Assembly: GCA_023333565.1 (NCBI GenBank) | Contig: JAJKFH010001164.1 | Coordinates: forward strand, 806,001 to 870,000 | DNA length: 64,000 bases | DNA from: Puffinus mauretanicus | Lineage: Eukaryota; Chordata; Aves; Procellariiformes; Procellariidae | Direction: 5' to 3' | Shown: in pieces, positions 49,290 to 63,300 of the stretch | Layout: each line of letters opens with the position of its first letter | Position numbering within the stretch: position 1 is the first letter of the stretch | Translations under genes and position numbers: made by a program | Notes under the pieces: model-generated | Database searches by the model: none | Seen by the model: the letters and a program-made list of their open reading frames with translations, nothing else | What the model was told of the DNA's origin: nothing

Positions 49290-52200
49290 AATTTCTCATC
49301 TTATGGAATCTAAAGTCTCTTTATTCCACATGTGCGCCGTGCCTAAGTACTGACTGTGATGCACATTAAGTGGGGTCTTTTGGTCCAATACATAGGATGC
49401 ACAGACCAGGCCAGGAAATAACGATCTAAATTATTTCTGTATTTATATTTGGCCAAAGTTCATATTCGTATGGATTGTGACTGAATGGTAGTGGAAAAAA
49501 TATTCCACTGACAAGTCGGCTCACATCCCCAAAGGAAAGATTCTGCATCTTGTCAAATGCCTGAATACGTGCTTTTCACGGAGCATTAAAGTTATCAATA
49601 ATTACTACAAGACAATGCAGTTTGTATGAAAGGTTTGTCAGATCTAAGGCAACGTGCAAATAGAGCAGATCAGTTTTACCATGGATTATAAAACAAAAAT
49701 CCTTACAATATTTTTTTTCCAAAAAAGTATGACAATACAGAAAATAATGGGATGGCTGCTGTGGAGGGAAGAAAAGCGTACCATAGCGTTGTGTGCACAG
49801 TCAATTTTATAGTTCACTTAATTTTCAACAGCGTATTAGATATCACTTTTTCCAAAATTCATTCAGAGCTAAAATTATGCATCTCATTAGGGAAAAAAAC
49901 GTTGATTCTGACAGCAGTATATTCAATTTGTCTTTTAATAAAGAAAGCAATTAGAAAATTGATTTTAAAATGGCTGTTTGTGGTTACTGATGCCTCGAGC
50001 CATGGAAATATCAAAGCATTTTTTTAGAATTGCTTCTTATTCCACAGTTGTCAGAACTATGAACCATTGCCTGTTAGATTAGTCTTGAGGCAGCAGTGGA
50101 ATTGTATGGTGAAATGTAAGAAATTTACTCAAATCAATATATTTAAACTTTGTGTACCTTTATTTGCAAATGGTGATGCTAACCAACTCTGATGATGATA
50201 GATACTTCTATATCTACCAATTAATTAAAATAATGGATATTTGCAGGGGGTAACTGTGCAATGAGGTACTTTTCAAGTAAGTGAGTATTTGATCCTGAAG
50301 TTGGTGTAACAAAATACCTAAATATCTTTTCCTCTTCTGCCAGAAAGCTTCAGAACTTCAGGAGATATTTCATTGTTCAGCTTTGAATAATGCTTTTACC
50401 ATGCTGTAAGCCTCCCTTTTATATAAGTTCATACCCTGTTTGCATCAAGGCTATTTGATTCTCTTTAGGAAGATTAGGTGGGAATAAATGAGGGCAGAAT
50501 CTGATTTGACTTTCTGTGGCACGTGGCTAGGCACTTCTGTGTGCTGGGTACTAGTTTCATCATATGGTACATACATGTGCATTTAAAACCCTCCTCAGAG
50601 GGTGTAGCATGTTCAAGGGGTAGGGATTTTGATTGTCAGAGGGTTTTTGCAGTGGGATCTGTGTTAACGAATATCAGGATGAAAATACATGCTTTATTAT
50701 CCTTGAAGTTAGCTGTAGCTCTTTGTCATCCTTTGAATTCCCCATTGACTCTGCTGTCTCTTAGAAGCCCTCTTTAAATAACAAAAGCTGCAAAATGGCC
50801 ACAAATAGTTCTACTGCAGATGAGCAAGCCTTGTAAAGTAGCATAATTGCTGACTTAGGCTGGAAAACATGATCCAGATGGAGGGAAATCATGTTTATTT
50901 TATTATGAATAGGGTGATGATCTGTTAGATTATTCCATTCTACATGTGATAGAAAAAATCACATTTAGATTTAAGGGCTTATACCTGAACCTTTACAAGG
51001 CCTTTAGCAACCTGATTTTCTGCTCTCTGGTAAACACATCAGCAGGGATGACTGCAAATTGGCCCATAATCCTGTTCTGATAAGTGGCAGATCAGTTTTG
51101 CTTCAGAATTTGTTTTTGTTTGAAACAGGGTGGTATCCACTAGCTTTTGTGTTGCTCATTAAGTCACTCAAGGCTGGGGAATTTGAAAGTATGGGACTTC
51201 TACTGCTCAGCACTCTCTAAAAGAGCCTACAAACTTGTTCCCAGAAACTTTTGCCTGTCTTTTTGGAGAGACAAACCCCCTCTCTTCTCTTTTTCTAGCA
51301 AGCACTAGTGATAGTATTAAACTTGCATTTTAAATAACATTTCAAAAATACATTGGTGACCTACCAATGGCCTTGGAATAATTCTGTGAAACACCTTCAG
51401 GATCACCACTTAGTACGGAAAGCTGAAGACTGAGACTACTCTGGCCGGGCCATCCTGTGCAAACAATCCTATTTGCATTCCGGAAAGTAGCTTACTGGTA
51501 GATTTAGCTGTCCATTTTTCTCTGTGACTCATGCAGTGTGATTTGCTTTTGACCCATGAGTTTCATTCCAGCCTGGGCAATTTCCTTTCTTGGGAAATTC
51601 GGATAGTTCTGTCAAGGACTAATTCTGTGTTTTCCACAAGTCTGCCTCCAAGTCTTTTGTCCTTTCTTCTAATCACAATCTGATCTCCCCAACTGTTGCA
51701 TTAGCTGTTCAGCCTCAGGTCAATCACAAAAAGATTGTTTTCCTCGTAAATAAGCCCCTAATTTTTCATAAATTTCTGCAATATGATTTCATTAGGGTTA
51801 TGAGGCATTTTGGTAAGCTGTCTGCACAGTTTAGTTGCAGTAACTGCAACTGCAGTAAACTGAAGGTACAACCATCACGGATGGAAACCTAAAAGAATGA
51901 TTGCTGCCCAACAAGGCTAGCCTCCTCAGCTACTGAGGGGTTCCTCACCAATGATGGTGTTAGGACAATTAGCGTGTAAAGTAAATACACTGCAGCACAA
52001 AATATGGACGTGCTTTCTCCCGGGATAATGCTTTTGACCTCTGATCTCATTCCCTGCCCAGCTGAAGGGGTTACAGTTCTGAGTTCAGAAATAAACTGAG
52101 TGTGAAATAATGAATGTGGCTTTCTGGGAGCCTCTACTTGATTACAACAAATAACAAGATATTACCTTTGCTTTATGATGGGGTGTGTAGGTGTTATTTC

Positions 52201-54622
52201 TCTGTGATGACTTTGATGTGACTGTTCAGACAGAAGTGCTAACTTTTAGAGGAGTGCAGACCTGGGGTGCATTTGTACTGTCATTTACCCAAACTATAAC
52301 AGCTCCAGGAAACGAGGCCTTTCCATTTCTGATTGCTTATTGCTTAGCAGTTCTGACTTTCACTGTCCTTTGCACATGCTATGTAAGGTGGCAGGAGATC
52401 CAGTGATCTGTTCCTTCTGTCATTAGCGAATGAATAAGCAATTTGCAAAACAACTCACAATTTTCACTTGCCTTCTGATAAAAGACTGGAAGGAATTTCT
52501 TTAAAATTAGGACTATAGATATGTCCAATTAACAGTCTGATTCATGTGGGATTGTAGCTTAATTTCTGGCATTGGCAAAAAAAGCTACCAAAAGAATCTA
52601 ATATTTTGGATCTTCAAAATCATTTTATTTTGCAGAAATTTTACAGAAAATCTTAGGAAAATGTAGCAAGCACAGCTCAGATGAGAATCATATTTTTAGA
52701 GTGACTCTACTTTGGTAATTTTACCCTTGTAAGACAGAGATTCGTCGTTCCCATTCTCAGTCTTATCTTACCAGTTTTGCAAAGTTCCTAATGTTGCCCA
52801 TATGCAAGAACAAATAAACAAGCAAACAAAACAATCAAAACATCAAGCTGTTACATAAAGTTCAATAAAGCATTGTGAATTGCAACTCTAGAGTTTTGCT
52901 CAAACATAAAAAAAGAAGGCTGTCCCTATGGTAACCTCCTTGGGCTGTTCCTGTCATTCCCCTGATCTACATTATTAGCATAACATTGCTAGTACAGAGT
53001 GAAAACAGAGTTATGGTAGTAGGTAATTCAAGATGGACTGTCAGCAGGATGAACCCCAGCAACGCAGCTTGACTCATCACCCAGGCTGCTTTCATACTTG
53101 GGGCCAATCCAGCCTCAAAATGTCAGTGTTGACTACACGATGTCCAGAAATCTTGTGCTCCGATTTTAGACAGAAGAAAAGCTGGAATTCTCTTTAAGTT
53201 TAAACTTGATCTATTTTCCATTAGTTTGTCTAAATAAATGTTGGCCACTTAATTCTAGCTCACTGTTCAACTGTAAGCATTCAGTTGTAAATACATGCTA
53301 TTTGTATGAAGGGAAAGATATTGTGAATCTCTTCCCACCTGTTTCACTCAATATCTCTCTGCATCTCTCAGTTGAAGACTGATTAATCCATCATTGCATC
53401 TTTCTTAAAACACGCACTGCTAATCCTCTATTTGAGTATGGGAAAAAGGTTACATTTTGCAACCCTTATGCAAAACCTTCCTAATTTTGCCTTGCAGCAC
53501 TCCAAGAGTAAACGATATGCCCATTTTCAGATAAACTTGGGCACTGCAGTACATTGAATTGTCAAGGTCACAGAGGGAGTTAATGCCATACTCTGGCTCA
53601 GAACTGATTATCTTTGATACTTACCACAAAATAGTGTAAGATGAGCATCAGTCTTGTTCAGTTTGATTACCTGGTGCCTTGATCTGATGATTTGTTCAGT
53701 TGAGCCTGTTGATTTATTGAAATAATTTTAACTGTGACATCTGAAGACTGGAATAAACTTAGCTGAGAAAACTGTGAGCCAGTTGGCTCTTCCAAATAAG
53801 GGCTTAACTCAAGCACCACTTTTCCTTGAGCACTAAAAAATTGTCTCAGCATTAAAATATACATTCCCAGAGCCTTTTAAAAGAGGTATTTACAAAGGGG
53901 TATATGACCTCTAGATTATCCAAATGAAGAAAGACTGCCCAGCTCACCTACTTTAACAAACCAGAATTAACAAATATTTTGCTCTGCTGCTGATACATTC
54001 ACTGAATCAAAGCAGTAAAGGAGGAGCAAAATGACCCATACTTTTCTGAGAATTTTTCATTTAGCTGTAAATAGAACATGTGAACTGGCTCAGTGGCTTT
54101 TCTCACAGTGGCCTACGAGTAATGCTTTGGCCACTTTGTAGTTGCCGGTAAAGGTAATGATTTTAAAATAAACTTGGCAGCCACTGGAGAATGATTGCTG
54201 GTATATGTTTTTTTCCAAAACCATCGCAGTGCCCCACCTTTCAACATCCCACAGCATTTTTCCTGGCCCTTCAAGCATAAAGTAAATTTGTTTAACACCA
54301 CCACCTCAACAGATAACCTGGAGTAAGCTATTATTGTAGCAGTATGTCTGTTAAAAGGGAAATAGAACAAACTAGACTGAAACCTAAGCACAACAGTTTT
54401 CATTTAATACATTTATGCTAGCAGTCTGTCCTGCCAGTTACATAAATCTACGCAAGAGAATATGTGCAAAAGCAAACATTTGCTACTCAACATCAGTTAG
54501 GAGACTGTAGCCAAATGCTCCAACAAAATACAGTGACAGAACTGCTTCAGATGAGGACTTGGCTATTTAATAATGATTTAACCAAAGTTGTCTCAGTTTT
54601 CATTCACACATTCTTCCATTCC

Positions 54623-54644
54623 TTTCGGTTTTCGGTTTTCGGTT
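54623..54644. repeat. Heptamer tandem repeat (TTTTCGG)3
   Basis: Three copies of a seven-base unit, TTTCGGT/TTTCGGT/TTTCGGT in phase. The CpG within each unit is unusual in otherwise CpG-poor DNA. Confidence 0.8.
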
Positions 54645-55811
54645 GTGTTGGGAATAAGGGAGGAACTGAACTCAAAGCAAGAAGGGCAGAGCGAGGGAGC
54701 GTGCTAGCTGATTTAGCTTGATTCTCCCAAGTGGTAATTTTTTTCCTATTTGAAAGGTGTGTAGAAAGATTGTTTCTCAGTTGAGAGGAAGAAAGATCAG
54801 GAATGTCTTGATGGTCAGATGCAAAATGTACAACTCATGTAAGATGGGAACTGACAAATCGGCTATGTAATTTGCACTTGCACAACGTTTTCATGCAATA
54901 AGCAGAATGAAGGACTAGTACAGAAAGGCACACCATGTCAAAAAAATGTTCTTGACTACCTCCATTCAATCACAATAAGTAAAATAAACAAATGAATTTA
55001 ATATGTAGCTTTACTGGCAATTTCAATAATAAAAAGTTTGTTTAGGATCAGCCAAGCTTTCCAACTGAGTTTCAGTGGCCTAGGGGAGGACAAGTAGGAT
55101 AAAAATTCAGGATCCTGTTATATAAGTAACCTGATTCAATTCCCCCATGTTTAGAGGAATGCACGAGTTAACAAGAACAGAACTCCCAGACAAGTCAACA
55201 GGAATGTCTTACTCCTTATTCCATTTATCTTATTTTGTTCCTCAGCCCTTTCCTTACAAGTTAGATATTAGTTGTAGAGAGACTGCAATGGAAGTTCCAG
55301 TGAAATGTGTGCTCTGTGATGAGCTTTTTTCTTTTGATGAGATCTTGCAAATTGAGATCAAGTAAAATAATAGCAGTCAAATTATAACTGAAGTCAAATA
55401 ATTCTGCTGGAACCAATGTTTCTTAAGTAGAACCAAGCCACTGGCTCTTGGAGGGAGGAAGCAGAGAAAGACAGGTGCCTACAAGTTAGTTATATGTTGA
55501 AACAGAGACATTATGGTGTCCTCTTGACTTGTCAAATCAACCGATATTTTGAGTGTAATTTGCACTGAATATGCAATAGCCAGGACTGTTGCATTAGTAC
55601 CTAGGCTGGGACTTCCAAAGAGTTTCAGTTGTTGAAGTACAATTGAATATCCCTTGGACAAGCAGGATCCTTTTTCAAATCTTGTCTCCAGTCCTAAGAG
55701 ATCCAAAACTGGGGAAGAAATACTAGTATTGTGAAAATCTTAAGCAAGTAGGAAACTAATCACTAAGACACAAAGTACTTAGTGGGGGATGTTGCTGTAT
55801 TGCCATAGGAC

Positions 55812-55833
55812 TTTTTGTTTTGTTTTGTTTTAA
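55812..55833. repeat. (TTTTG)n simple repeat
   Basis: Three to four copies of TTTTG. A simple sequence repeat with no other feature. Confidence 0.75.
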
Positions 55834-57348
55834 CATTTTTAACTGACAAATTCAGAGGTGATTTTCAGTGGTTTAACTGCTGTGATTTTCTGTTCAGAGA
55901 ATCCTGTTTAAAAAATGGATGAGAAATTACATCCCTCTGAAAACCAGTTTTCAACAGGATCCACCTGATGTGGCTGAAGCATTATGCTTTAAGTCCTTAC
56001 TGGTATCATGCCATTCCTACCTATATGGCTGTTCCAATAAGGCATGTGGCCCTGGTCATCTTTTGGCAAAAGAAATGCACTGATTTTATCTAAAACCAAA
56101 ATCCTAGGTTTTCCAGAAATGGCTTCCAATGATGTTGAACAGTCAGCTGTGTTATTTTGAAAACTCCTGCAGTAATTTTATTTTTAAAAGCTAGAATTCA
56201 GGCAGCTTACACTGTTGCCATGTTCATGACCTGATCTAATAAGCAATTGCCTTTGTGCTGTGACCCAGTAAAAATGGAGCAGGTTCAGCTGTGATGGGGA
56301 CTCATTCTATTTCAGGAGACAGCACAATGAAGGGAAGCTGCCAGATGCAGCCCCCTAACACATGCTGTGGCCTCCTTAGCCCTGTCTCTGACATCACTAT
56401 GGTCTGGCTTCTACCCATGAGAAAAATCAAGGAGGGTTAAGTCAGTGAAAGAAGCAAACAGAAATCTGACACAAGATGGTAACTAAACTCCTTTGCTGAT
56501 AGTGGCCTACAACAGGAAAGTGAAGAGACATGTTTCATATAAAATTATTGTGTTTTGCAACACTTCAGGATTCCCTAGCTTATTTACAGTCACTTTATTT
56601 TGATGCAGTGCTAATGGGTATCCTGAACTGTGTTTCTTTTTTGCTTCCTTTGCCTTTGGCCATCCGCTACCATAACAATTTGGGGTAAAGCAAAAATTAA
56701 AATGGATGCGATTTATTGAAATGGAGTTTCACATGATGTTTCATGGAGTTTTCCTGTTTTTAATTCCTTTAGTAGAAATAAATGGTCTCTGCAGTGCCCA
56801 AAGAGAACAGCTTTTACTGCATGAAACTTATTTCTCATCTGACTAAACATAATGATCCAGGACCTGAAAGATTGGTGTGTTTTTTTCTTTTTCAGAGGAA
56901 TGATTTTCAGAAGGAATCTATGCAGTGAATATGACCAACCACTGAGCTGCCTGATGCTACTACCTCAACTCTGTCCTTCATTAGAGTACATTCTCTTCTC
57001 ACTTCACTGAGCAACAGCAGAAAGTGAGTTTTAACCAGTGCCTCTAGAAAACAACACTTTGAATAAGATGTTTCAATACACATTAAGGGTTCTGCCATGT
57101 GCTTCTGTTACTCAGAGACATCAGTTGAGGACAGCAGCATCAAAAGGATTCATATTTTTAAGTGTCAGTTGGAGGATTATTATAAACCCAGATTCCATCT
57201 GTTTACATGCTAAGGTGGAAGCATATGTAGTTTCTTTAAAAGCCAGGAGGGGGCTGTGCTTAGTTAATGCTGGCTTTGGCACCTGAGGGCATTAGGGACT
57301 GCTTGGAAAGGGGTACTAGAAGTGTGAACTAGTGAGAACTAGAAGAAG

Positions 57349-57709
57349 ATGGTGACACTGCTGGCAGGCAAGACCCTGGAGGGCTTGAAGGCTGGACTGC
57401 TCCAGGACTGTCTCTGGGGTGAGTGACAAGGAATTCTTGACCGCAGGATCTGCCTGGTAGAAGGGAGCTGAGGCCTGAGTGTATGGGCACTCAAGAGATC
57501 AGGTTTACGAAGAGAAGTGAGGTGAGAAACAGCTATTTCATGCCAGGTCCTTGGAAAGGGTAAGCAAAGGCCTGCCCTCTGGCCCTGTGGATTAGCTAGC
57601 AAAGAGTTGACTAGTTGCTCTCTGCTGGGACTAGGGAAAATGAGAAGAACCTCTAGGAGATGTGGACTGAGCTGAGCAGGCTCTCTGCAGTCTGCACAAC
57701 AGGATGAAG
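57349..57709 (+). other. GC-richer patch with two strong plus-strand splice donors
   Basis: A 25-codon open frame starts at 57349 (MVTLLAGKTLEGLKAGLLQD...) and runs across a GGG|GTGAGT donor at 57419. About 290 bp further, GGATGAAG|GTGAGT gives a second strong donor at 57710, with a possible CTCTCTGCAG acceptor 19 nt before it. The patch is richer in G and C than its surroundings. It could be a first exon of an unannotated non-coding RNA; there is no homology support. Confidence 0.15.
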
Positions 57710-58121
57710 GTGAGTGGTGGCATTGGGAAAGGACTTCTAAATTCAGATCTGAAACTTTTGGTTAAAAAAGAGAAAAACAATTTTTCTTGGTTTGTTTTTC
57801 AAGCTGTCTTTCTTATTTTTCTCTTTTTTTAAAGTGAATTTACATAAGATGTCTAATATAGACAAATAAGGGGAGAGGTATTACCCAAAATATTGAGGTA
57901 TATTCTATTCTCTGGTTATGTGTTTACAGCTATGACCAGTCTAGTGTATATTAATACTACTCACAGGTTGATGGAGAACTGATTTCCTCAAAGTCACAGC
58001 TCAGCACTGGGCAGTTACCTTAGAGAATCCAGCGCTCTGAGATAATAGCCACGTGCTCCAGGCACTAGAAATGCTTCTATAAGTTTTTAAGAATATAGTC
58101 TTATTCTTTCCTTCATTCTTT

Positions 58122-58131
58122 CCTTTTATGG
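58122..58131. promoter_or_regulatory. CArG-box match CCTTTTATGG
   Basis: An exact CC(A/T)6GG serum response factor consensus, about 11 kb upstream of the putative LDB3 promoter. A single motif is weak evidence, since some are expected by chance in a window of this size. Confidence 0.2.
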
Positions 58132-60127
58132 CTGACCCTCACTGTATTCTTAACACTTGTTGGAGTTCAGACTTTGATGAATTGCCCTACTTTAAATCCT
58201 TTGACATGAATGGAGCTCTTTTGTGCATGAAAGTAAAAGTTGGCCTTGAAAAGGGTAGCTCATGTCTGGACAGGACAGAAACAACTATCTGATGTTCAGA
58301 GCAGGCTGCACTATGCAGTTTTCTGTGATTTTCATTCTAGGCAATATCCAGGGAAGGTTGTGAAAATCTTGTTTTTTTGATTTTGTAGTGCTTCATCATG
58401 TTAATGTTGCCCTTGTTTCCTGGATGCTGCTGCTGGTCAATGACTCCCTTCTTCCACTGGGAATTTTTGCCCCATTAATAGAGCAGAAAAACCCTAAAAA
58501 TGATTCTACTATCTGTTTGACTTTGTTGACTTCAAGGGACAAGCCTTACCTATGAGGCCTCAGCTCTCTTTCAAGGATCCCTCTCTTAAATCATCTCCTG
58601 TTAATTAGTTGCTTCTCCCCATAGATCTGTTTCAGCACCTTCTGCACAGATAGTTTTCCTTTTTGCTTACGTACCATAAAGCAAAATTTGATCCAGTGAT
58701 TTTTAATATTCAGCTTCCTCAAGGGAATACGTTATTGCATATTGGGCTCTTTGATCAAAGAATGCACACACAATTGCATGATACATATTTTTATGAGTTG
58801 CATTTTACCATTAAAATGCTTGATTCTACTTGATTCATGTTACAAAGTAAAATATACCTGTAAATGATAACTGAAGTCAGCTTGGTGGGCGTCTGTAAGT
58901 TATTTCTGTTGAGTAACTCCTGTTGAGAAAATGAATTACTGTGCATCCCTTATCCACTTCAGTAACAATCTCTGACTTTCATGTGTAATAGTATAGTTTA
59001 GACTTTTTGATAATTGTACAGTACAGGAAGGAAATGTGAACAGTGGAAAAAAGAAATTATATTTCCAGTTGTGAATTTTAGAACAAACTGCAAAAGCTAG
59101 TTGAGAGTAGCTTCATGATGATGAAGAGCATATTATCTCTATTTTACTGAGATATGAAAAAATTAAGTAATTTTCCCAGGGTCATAGAGAAAACATGGGA
59201 AAAAACAAAAATAGAATCTTGAACTTCTGATTCCAACTTTTGTGCATTTTCTCAGGACTGTTCTTCCTCCTCTTTGTCATGTTTGCTATACCAAAGTACT
59301 GCTTTCAACATCAAATCACAGTAGGCCTAATAACAATACATTTTGCAGCCCAGCTCATCTATCAGTGTTAACCTGGGCTTTAAAAAATGTGAAACTTAGG
59401 AGATTTATTAATGTACAGTTCCATGGAGTTAGCAGCAAATACTAGACTGGAAAAATATTTTTAAAATTCAGTAACTTTTAGTACGTACCTAACATATTCT
59501 TATCTCTTTCATTTCATTTGTGTGTCCTGAGAGGTTGTGTAAATGTTGATGCAGATGATTAACTTTAGGTATCTGAAAAACTTTATAAAAATCAATTATA
59601 TCAATCCAAAGAGTGTATCTGGGCATATGTAATACGTTTTTAAAGTACTGGGGCTTTTGAAGGAAGTGCTGTTACATTAGAGGTACAGTCACTTTCCGTG
59701 TGGCCCTTTAAGCATGGCACCGCGTGGAAGGGTATGAATTTTCCGTTCTATTTTTCCAGTCAGTGGAAAATACACGGCAGTTGTAAGTATGCCCCTAAAT
59801 GTCCCACGGCCTATTCAGGAAATGTCTTTTATGAAACTTTACAGGGGAGAGTTTGTGCTATCCAATGATGTAGTCTCAGATTTTTGTGTCTGTTTCTGAA
59901 CGTTCTTCTTGTACGCATATGGAAGTCGCAGTGAAGTCTAAACGTTGGAAATGAATAATGGCTTTGTTTTTACATTGTGGATAAAAAACATGGTTCGCAA
60001 AACTTGCCCTTAGCAACTTTTATATATATGTGTCATGTTCATTTTTTTAGTGGCTGAAGCTAACTATTCATAACAAGGTAGAATGCTGAAGTTGGATGAT
60101 AATAGTGAGAGCAGATTCTTTGTGGGG

Positions 60128-60215
60128 AGAAAGAAACACAAATTCATATAATGCAACAAATATACAGTTGTTGTACTGTATGTATGTTGCATTATATGAA
60201 TTTGTGTTTCTTTCT
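60128..60215. ncRNA. Long near-perfect hairpin, candidate miRNA precursor or recent inverted duplication
   Basis: The 30-bp outer arms 60128-60157 and 60186-60215 are exact reverse complements. Pairing continues inward for about 10 more base pairs with two mismatches (arms AAATATACAG and CTGTATGTAT), leaving a loop of about 8 nt (TTGTTGTA). The RNA from either strand would form a stem of about 40 bp, longer than a typical pre-miRNA stem of around 33 bp plus loop but within the range of young miRNAs, hairpin siRNA precursors or small palindromic MITEs. The flanks do not pair. No TA or TTAA duplication stands out at the ends. Structure is seen directly; any RNA product is inference. Confidence 0.35.
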
Positions 60216-60374
60216 GCAGCTGCGCTACCATAAAATTTCCCATTACTAATGTAGGAGATAACTATCTCCAGGATAAACTGTAATATTAGAAAATCACATA
60301 TGACTCCATAAATGAAAACACCAAACAATAATGGACTAAGAGGCACATGGCGAGCTTTACTTTCAGGTTGTGTC

Positions 60375-60386
60375 TGTGTGTGTGTG
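60375..60386. repeat. (TG)6 microsatellite
   Basis: A short perfect TG run in intergenic DNA. Confidence 0.8.
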
Positions 60387-63300
60387 CTGAGACAGTTTAA
60401 CCTGAGCTGCAGCTCACTCTGCTCTGCAGCACAGCTAAGGCTTGACTCAAGTCTGATAAAGTTAAAAAAGATGTTTCTACAAAAAACTCCTTATCTTTCA
60501 AGTTACAGTCAGCATCAGAAGACCTACTTAGGCCGTTTTTGCTGTGAATTTCTGTGCTTCTCAGTCATAGAACTGATGGATTACGACTGAGTAAGTATTG
60601 TAATAGCCCAAATGAAAGTGGGTCTTAAAAAGGTTCTCCCACAGGAAGTCTCCTTGGCAAGGGTTGGTTAAAAATTTCCTGAAAGTGATCAAAAAAGTCT
60701 TTGGTACCAAATCTGCATCAATACTGCTGTTTGTGTAAGTTTAAAAATAATTTAAAAAAACCCCAGAAGGGTAGAGAGCAAAAGTTCACTGTAAAGAGGG
60801 ATGAATCCTTTTCCATTCTTCCCAGCCGCTGGTCCTACTATTTATCCCCAGTTTCAGGTGAACCTTAATCTTGAGAGCCAATTTCATTGCCAAAGAGTGT
60901 TTGTAGGTAATGTGCCAACCAACCACTGTGAGGCCAGCTTTGTAGTCTAGTATCACGAGATCCTGACATCTCTATACACAGTGAGGTGATATCAGTGTTT
61001 GGAAAATGTACTAGCATTTTCCTACGCTGACATGACTCTTGCAGCATTTGCTTTACTCTGTGAGCCAGGTACATAGAATTCCTGTGCTGTGTCTCCAGTA
61101 GAACCCTGCTGCTGCCAGGACTGCTGTAACTAAAAGAAGTATTTTCCTATAAAAAAAAATCCTCGTACTAATGTTTATGCTTTATATTAGACTGTTAAGG
61201 ATACATTTGCTCTAGAGAAACTTTTCTGGCTTTATTAAGCTTACACTGATGATCTACTCAGTCTACTGTTCTTAGAAGGGATGTAAATAGGACAACTTAT
61301 AAATCTTGACAACTGTGAACTTTGCATGAAAATGAGCATTTAGGTTGTCAATTTGATGGGGTAAGGAAGGTATAGTAATCTTCTTGTTTAAAGTAAACAA
61401 GAAATGTTTAGTCTATGGGATTGTGGCCCATGTCTAGGGTTGCTAGGAATGACAGTACTAATAGTTTATTTCTTTGTTTTAACACTGCTTTTATATAAAC
61501 CTATTTATAACATGGGACTCCTCACGTTCCTATGGCATTAACAACTGCAAGGCTACAAGCACAAGTGTTTGAACTGAGATACCTGTTGCTCATTTTCACT
61601 TGTTGTCTGATACTAACATTGCTTTGCAGATAATTGCCCTCTTTCAATAGAGCCCTGTGGAAATAGTAGTTTCAGAAGCAGAGACAGACATGTGCCCTGT
61701 CAGAGTTACTGAGATGGTAATAACTTTCACTGAGGGATCAGAGAAAGATGAGGGCCACATTGCAGCACTTCTTGGAATGGCCTAAGTAAAAAATGGCACC
61801 AGTCACTCTGAAGAAAATGGGAACACATGCACTTACCCATGTTATGCCCTAAAGAGCTGTAGAAGCACCCAAAAAGCATTGGAGGTGCCTTTGGTTTTTT
61901 CTGAAAGTCAAGTTTGCTGTTGGTTTTGTATATGACTTCAAGAAAAATACTCTTTGCTGCTCTGTCTTACCTGAGAATGTCTGAAAATTTACTCAATGTC
62001 GCATGCTATGATGACACTTTTTAGTCCAGTGGTGGATGCAAAACAGTTTCCAAAAGTATGGAAAATGAGACTGTAACCTGCAAAATATAGGGACTAAGAT
62101 CCCTGGCAGTATGTGAAAATTGGAAAGATTGGCAACTTGTGACTGCTGCCTTATGCAGTACTTCAATCTTGACTTGCAACAGCCTTTTATTACACTGGTT
62201 CTTGACCTTCTTTGCAGGACCACCAATAGTGACCAATTGCTCAGCAGTTTTGCAGAATTGCTTGGATGATCAGACCAAACATTTTCACTTGTGACCCGAG
62301 TCTGAATTTGAGCTCGAGCCCATGGAGGTGAAGAGCTTGTCTGTTAACTCACAACACTGCTTGCTATTGCCTTTGCCAGCAGGCTCTATGAACAGCTGCT
62401 GTTGCACGAAAGGCCAAAGGGAAGCGCCTCAGTTTTGCCCTAGTCCTTTCACACCTCCAACTCACTGGAACATACCCAAGTGCATGGTAAACTATAGATG
62501 GTCCCTCCAGTGCAGAACAGGCTGTACAGTTGACTTTAACTGAAACATGAATCATCTCAGTCCTAAATTATTTTAATCCAATCAGTCATCTGTGTTAAAG
62601 GGTGTAAAGAGATAGCAAAGCGGAAAGAATGGCTGCCAAGTAGAGGATACAGCACACAAATAAAGCTGCTAAGATGAGATGAAATATGAACTAATAATGA
62701 TTTATTCCAAATGCCATGGGGTTACAGTGTGAATCACTTGGAGAGATATTCAGGTGAAATGAATTTTGTAGGCTTTTCCCTGAATGATTTTTATAGTGTC
62801 AGTAGAGGTGAAGGGAAGGCAAAGCTGTTAGTTACACAGGGAGTACACACAAGAGTTTTGAAGTGCTCCCAAACAAATTCTCCCTAATTAATGTATGCTT
62901 TTCAAGCCTCTTGTAAGTAGATGAGCACAAACAGCTGTAGTTCTTTTTATAGATACAAACTAATCTCTAGTACATATTGGAGTTGAAGGATATAGAGAAC
63001 AACATGCTGTGGATTCGTAAGGTTTTTCTAGCCATGGAAGTATTCTTTTTATACCCTCCAAAAGCAGAAGGGAATGCAGAAGAGAGCAGAGTATAATCTT
63101 CAAGAATGCTACTTGGGAACAAAATCATGACAGGAGCAAAGGGTCTAGCTCTTAATGACACATACCATGCACTTCTTATTAACACATGAAATAGCATGTG
63201 TGAGTTTTGACCTATTTTCTTGACAGGTTCAGCCTTTTGTGACCCATATGAAATGGGCAGCATTCGCTAGCATTTCTTCCCAGTTTTCGCTAGTGTGAAT

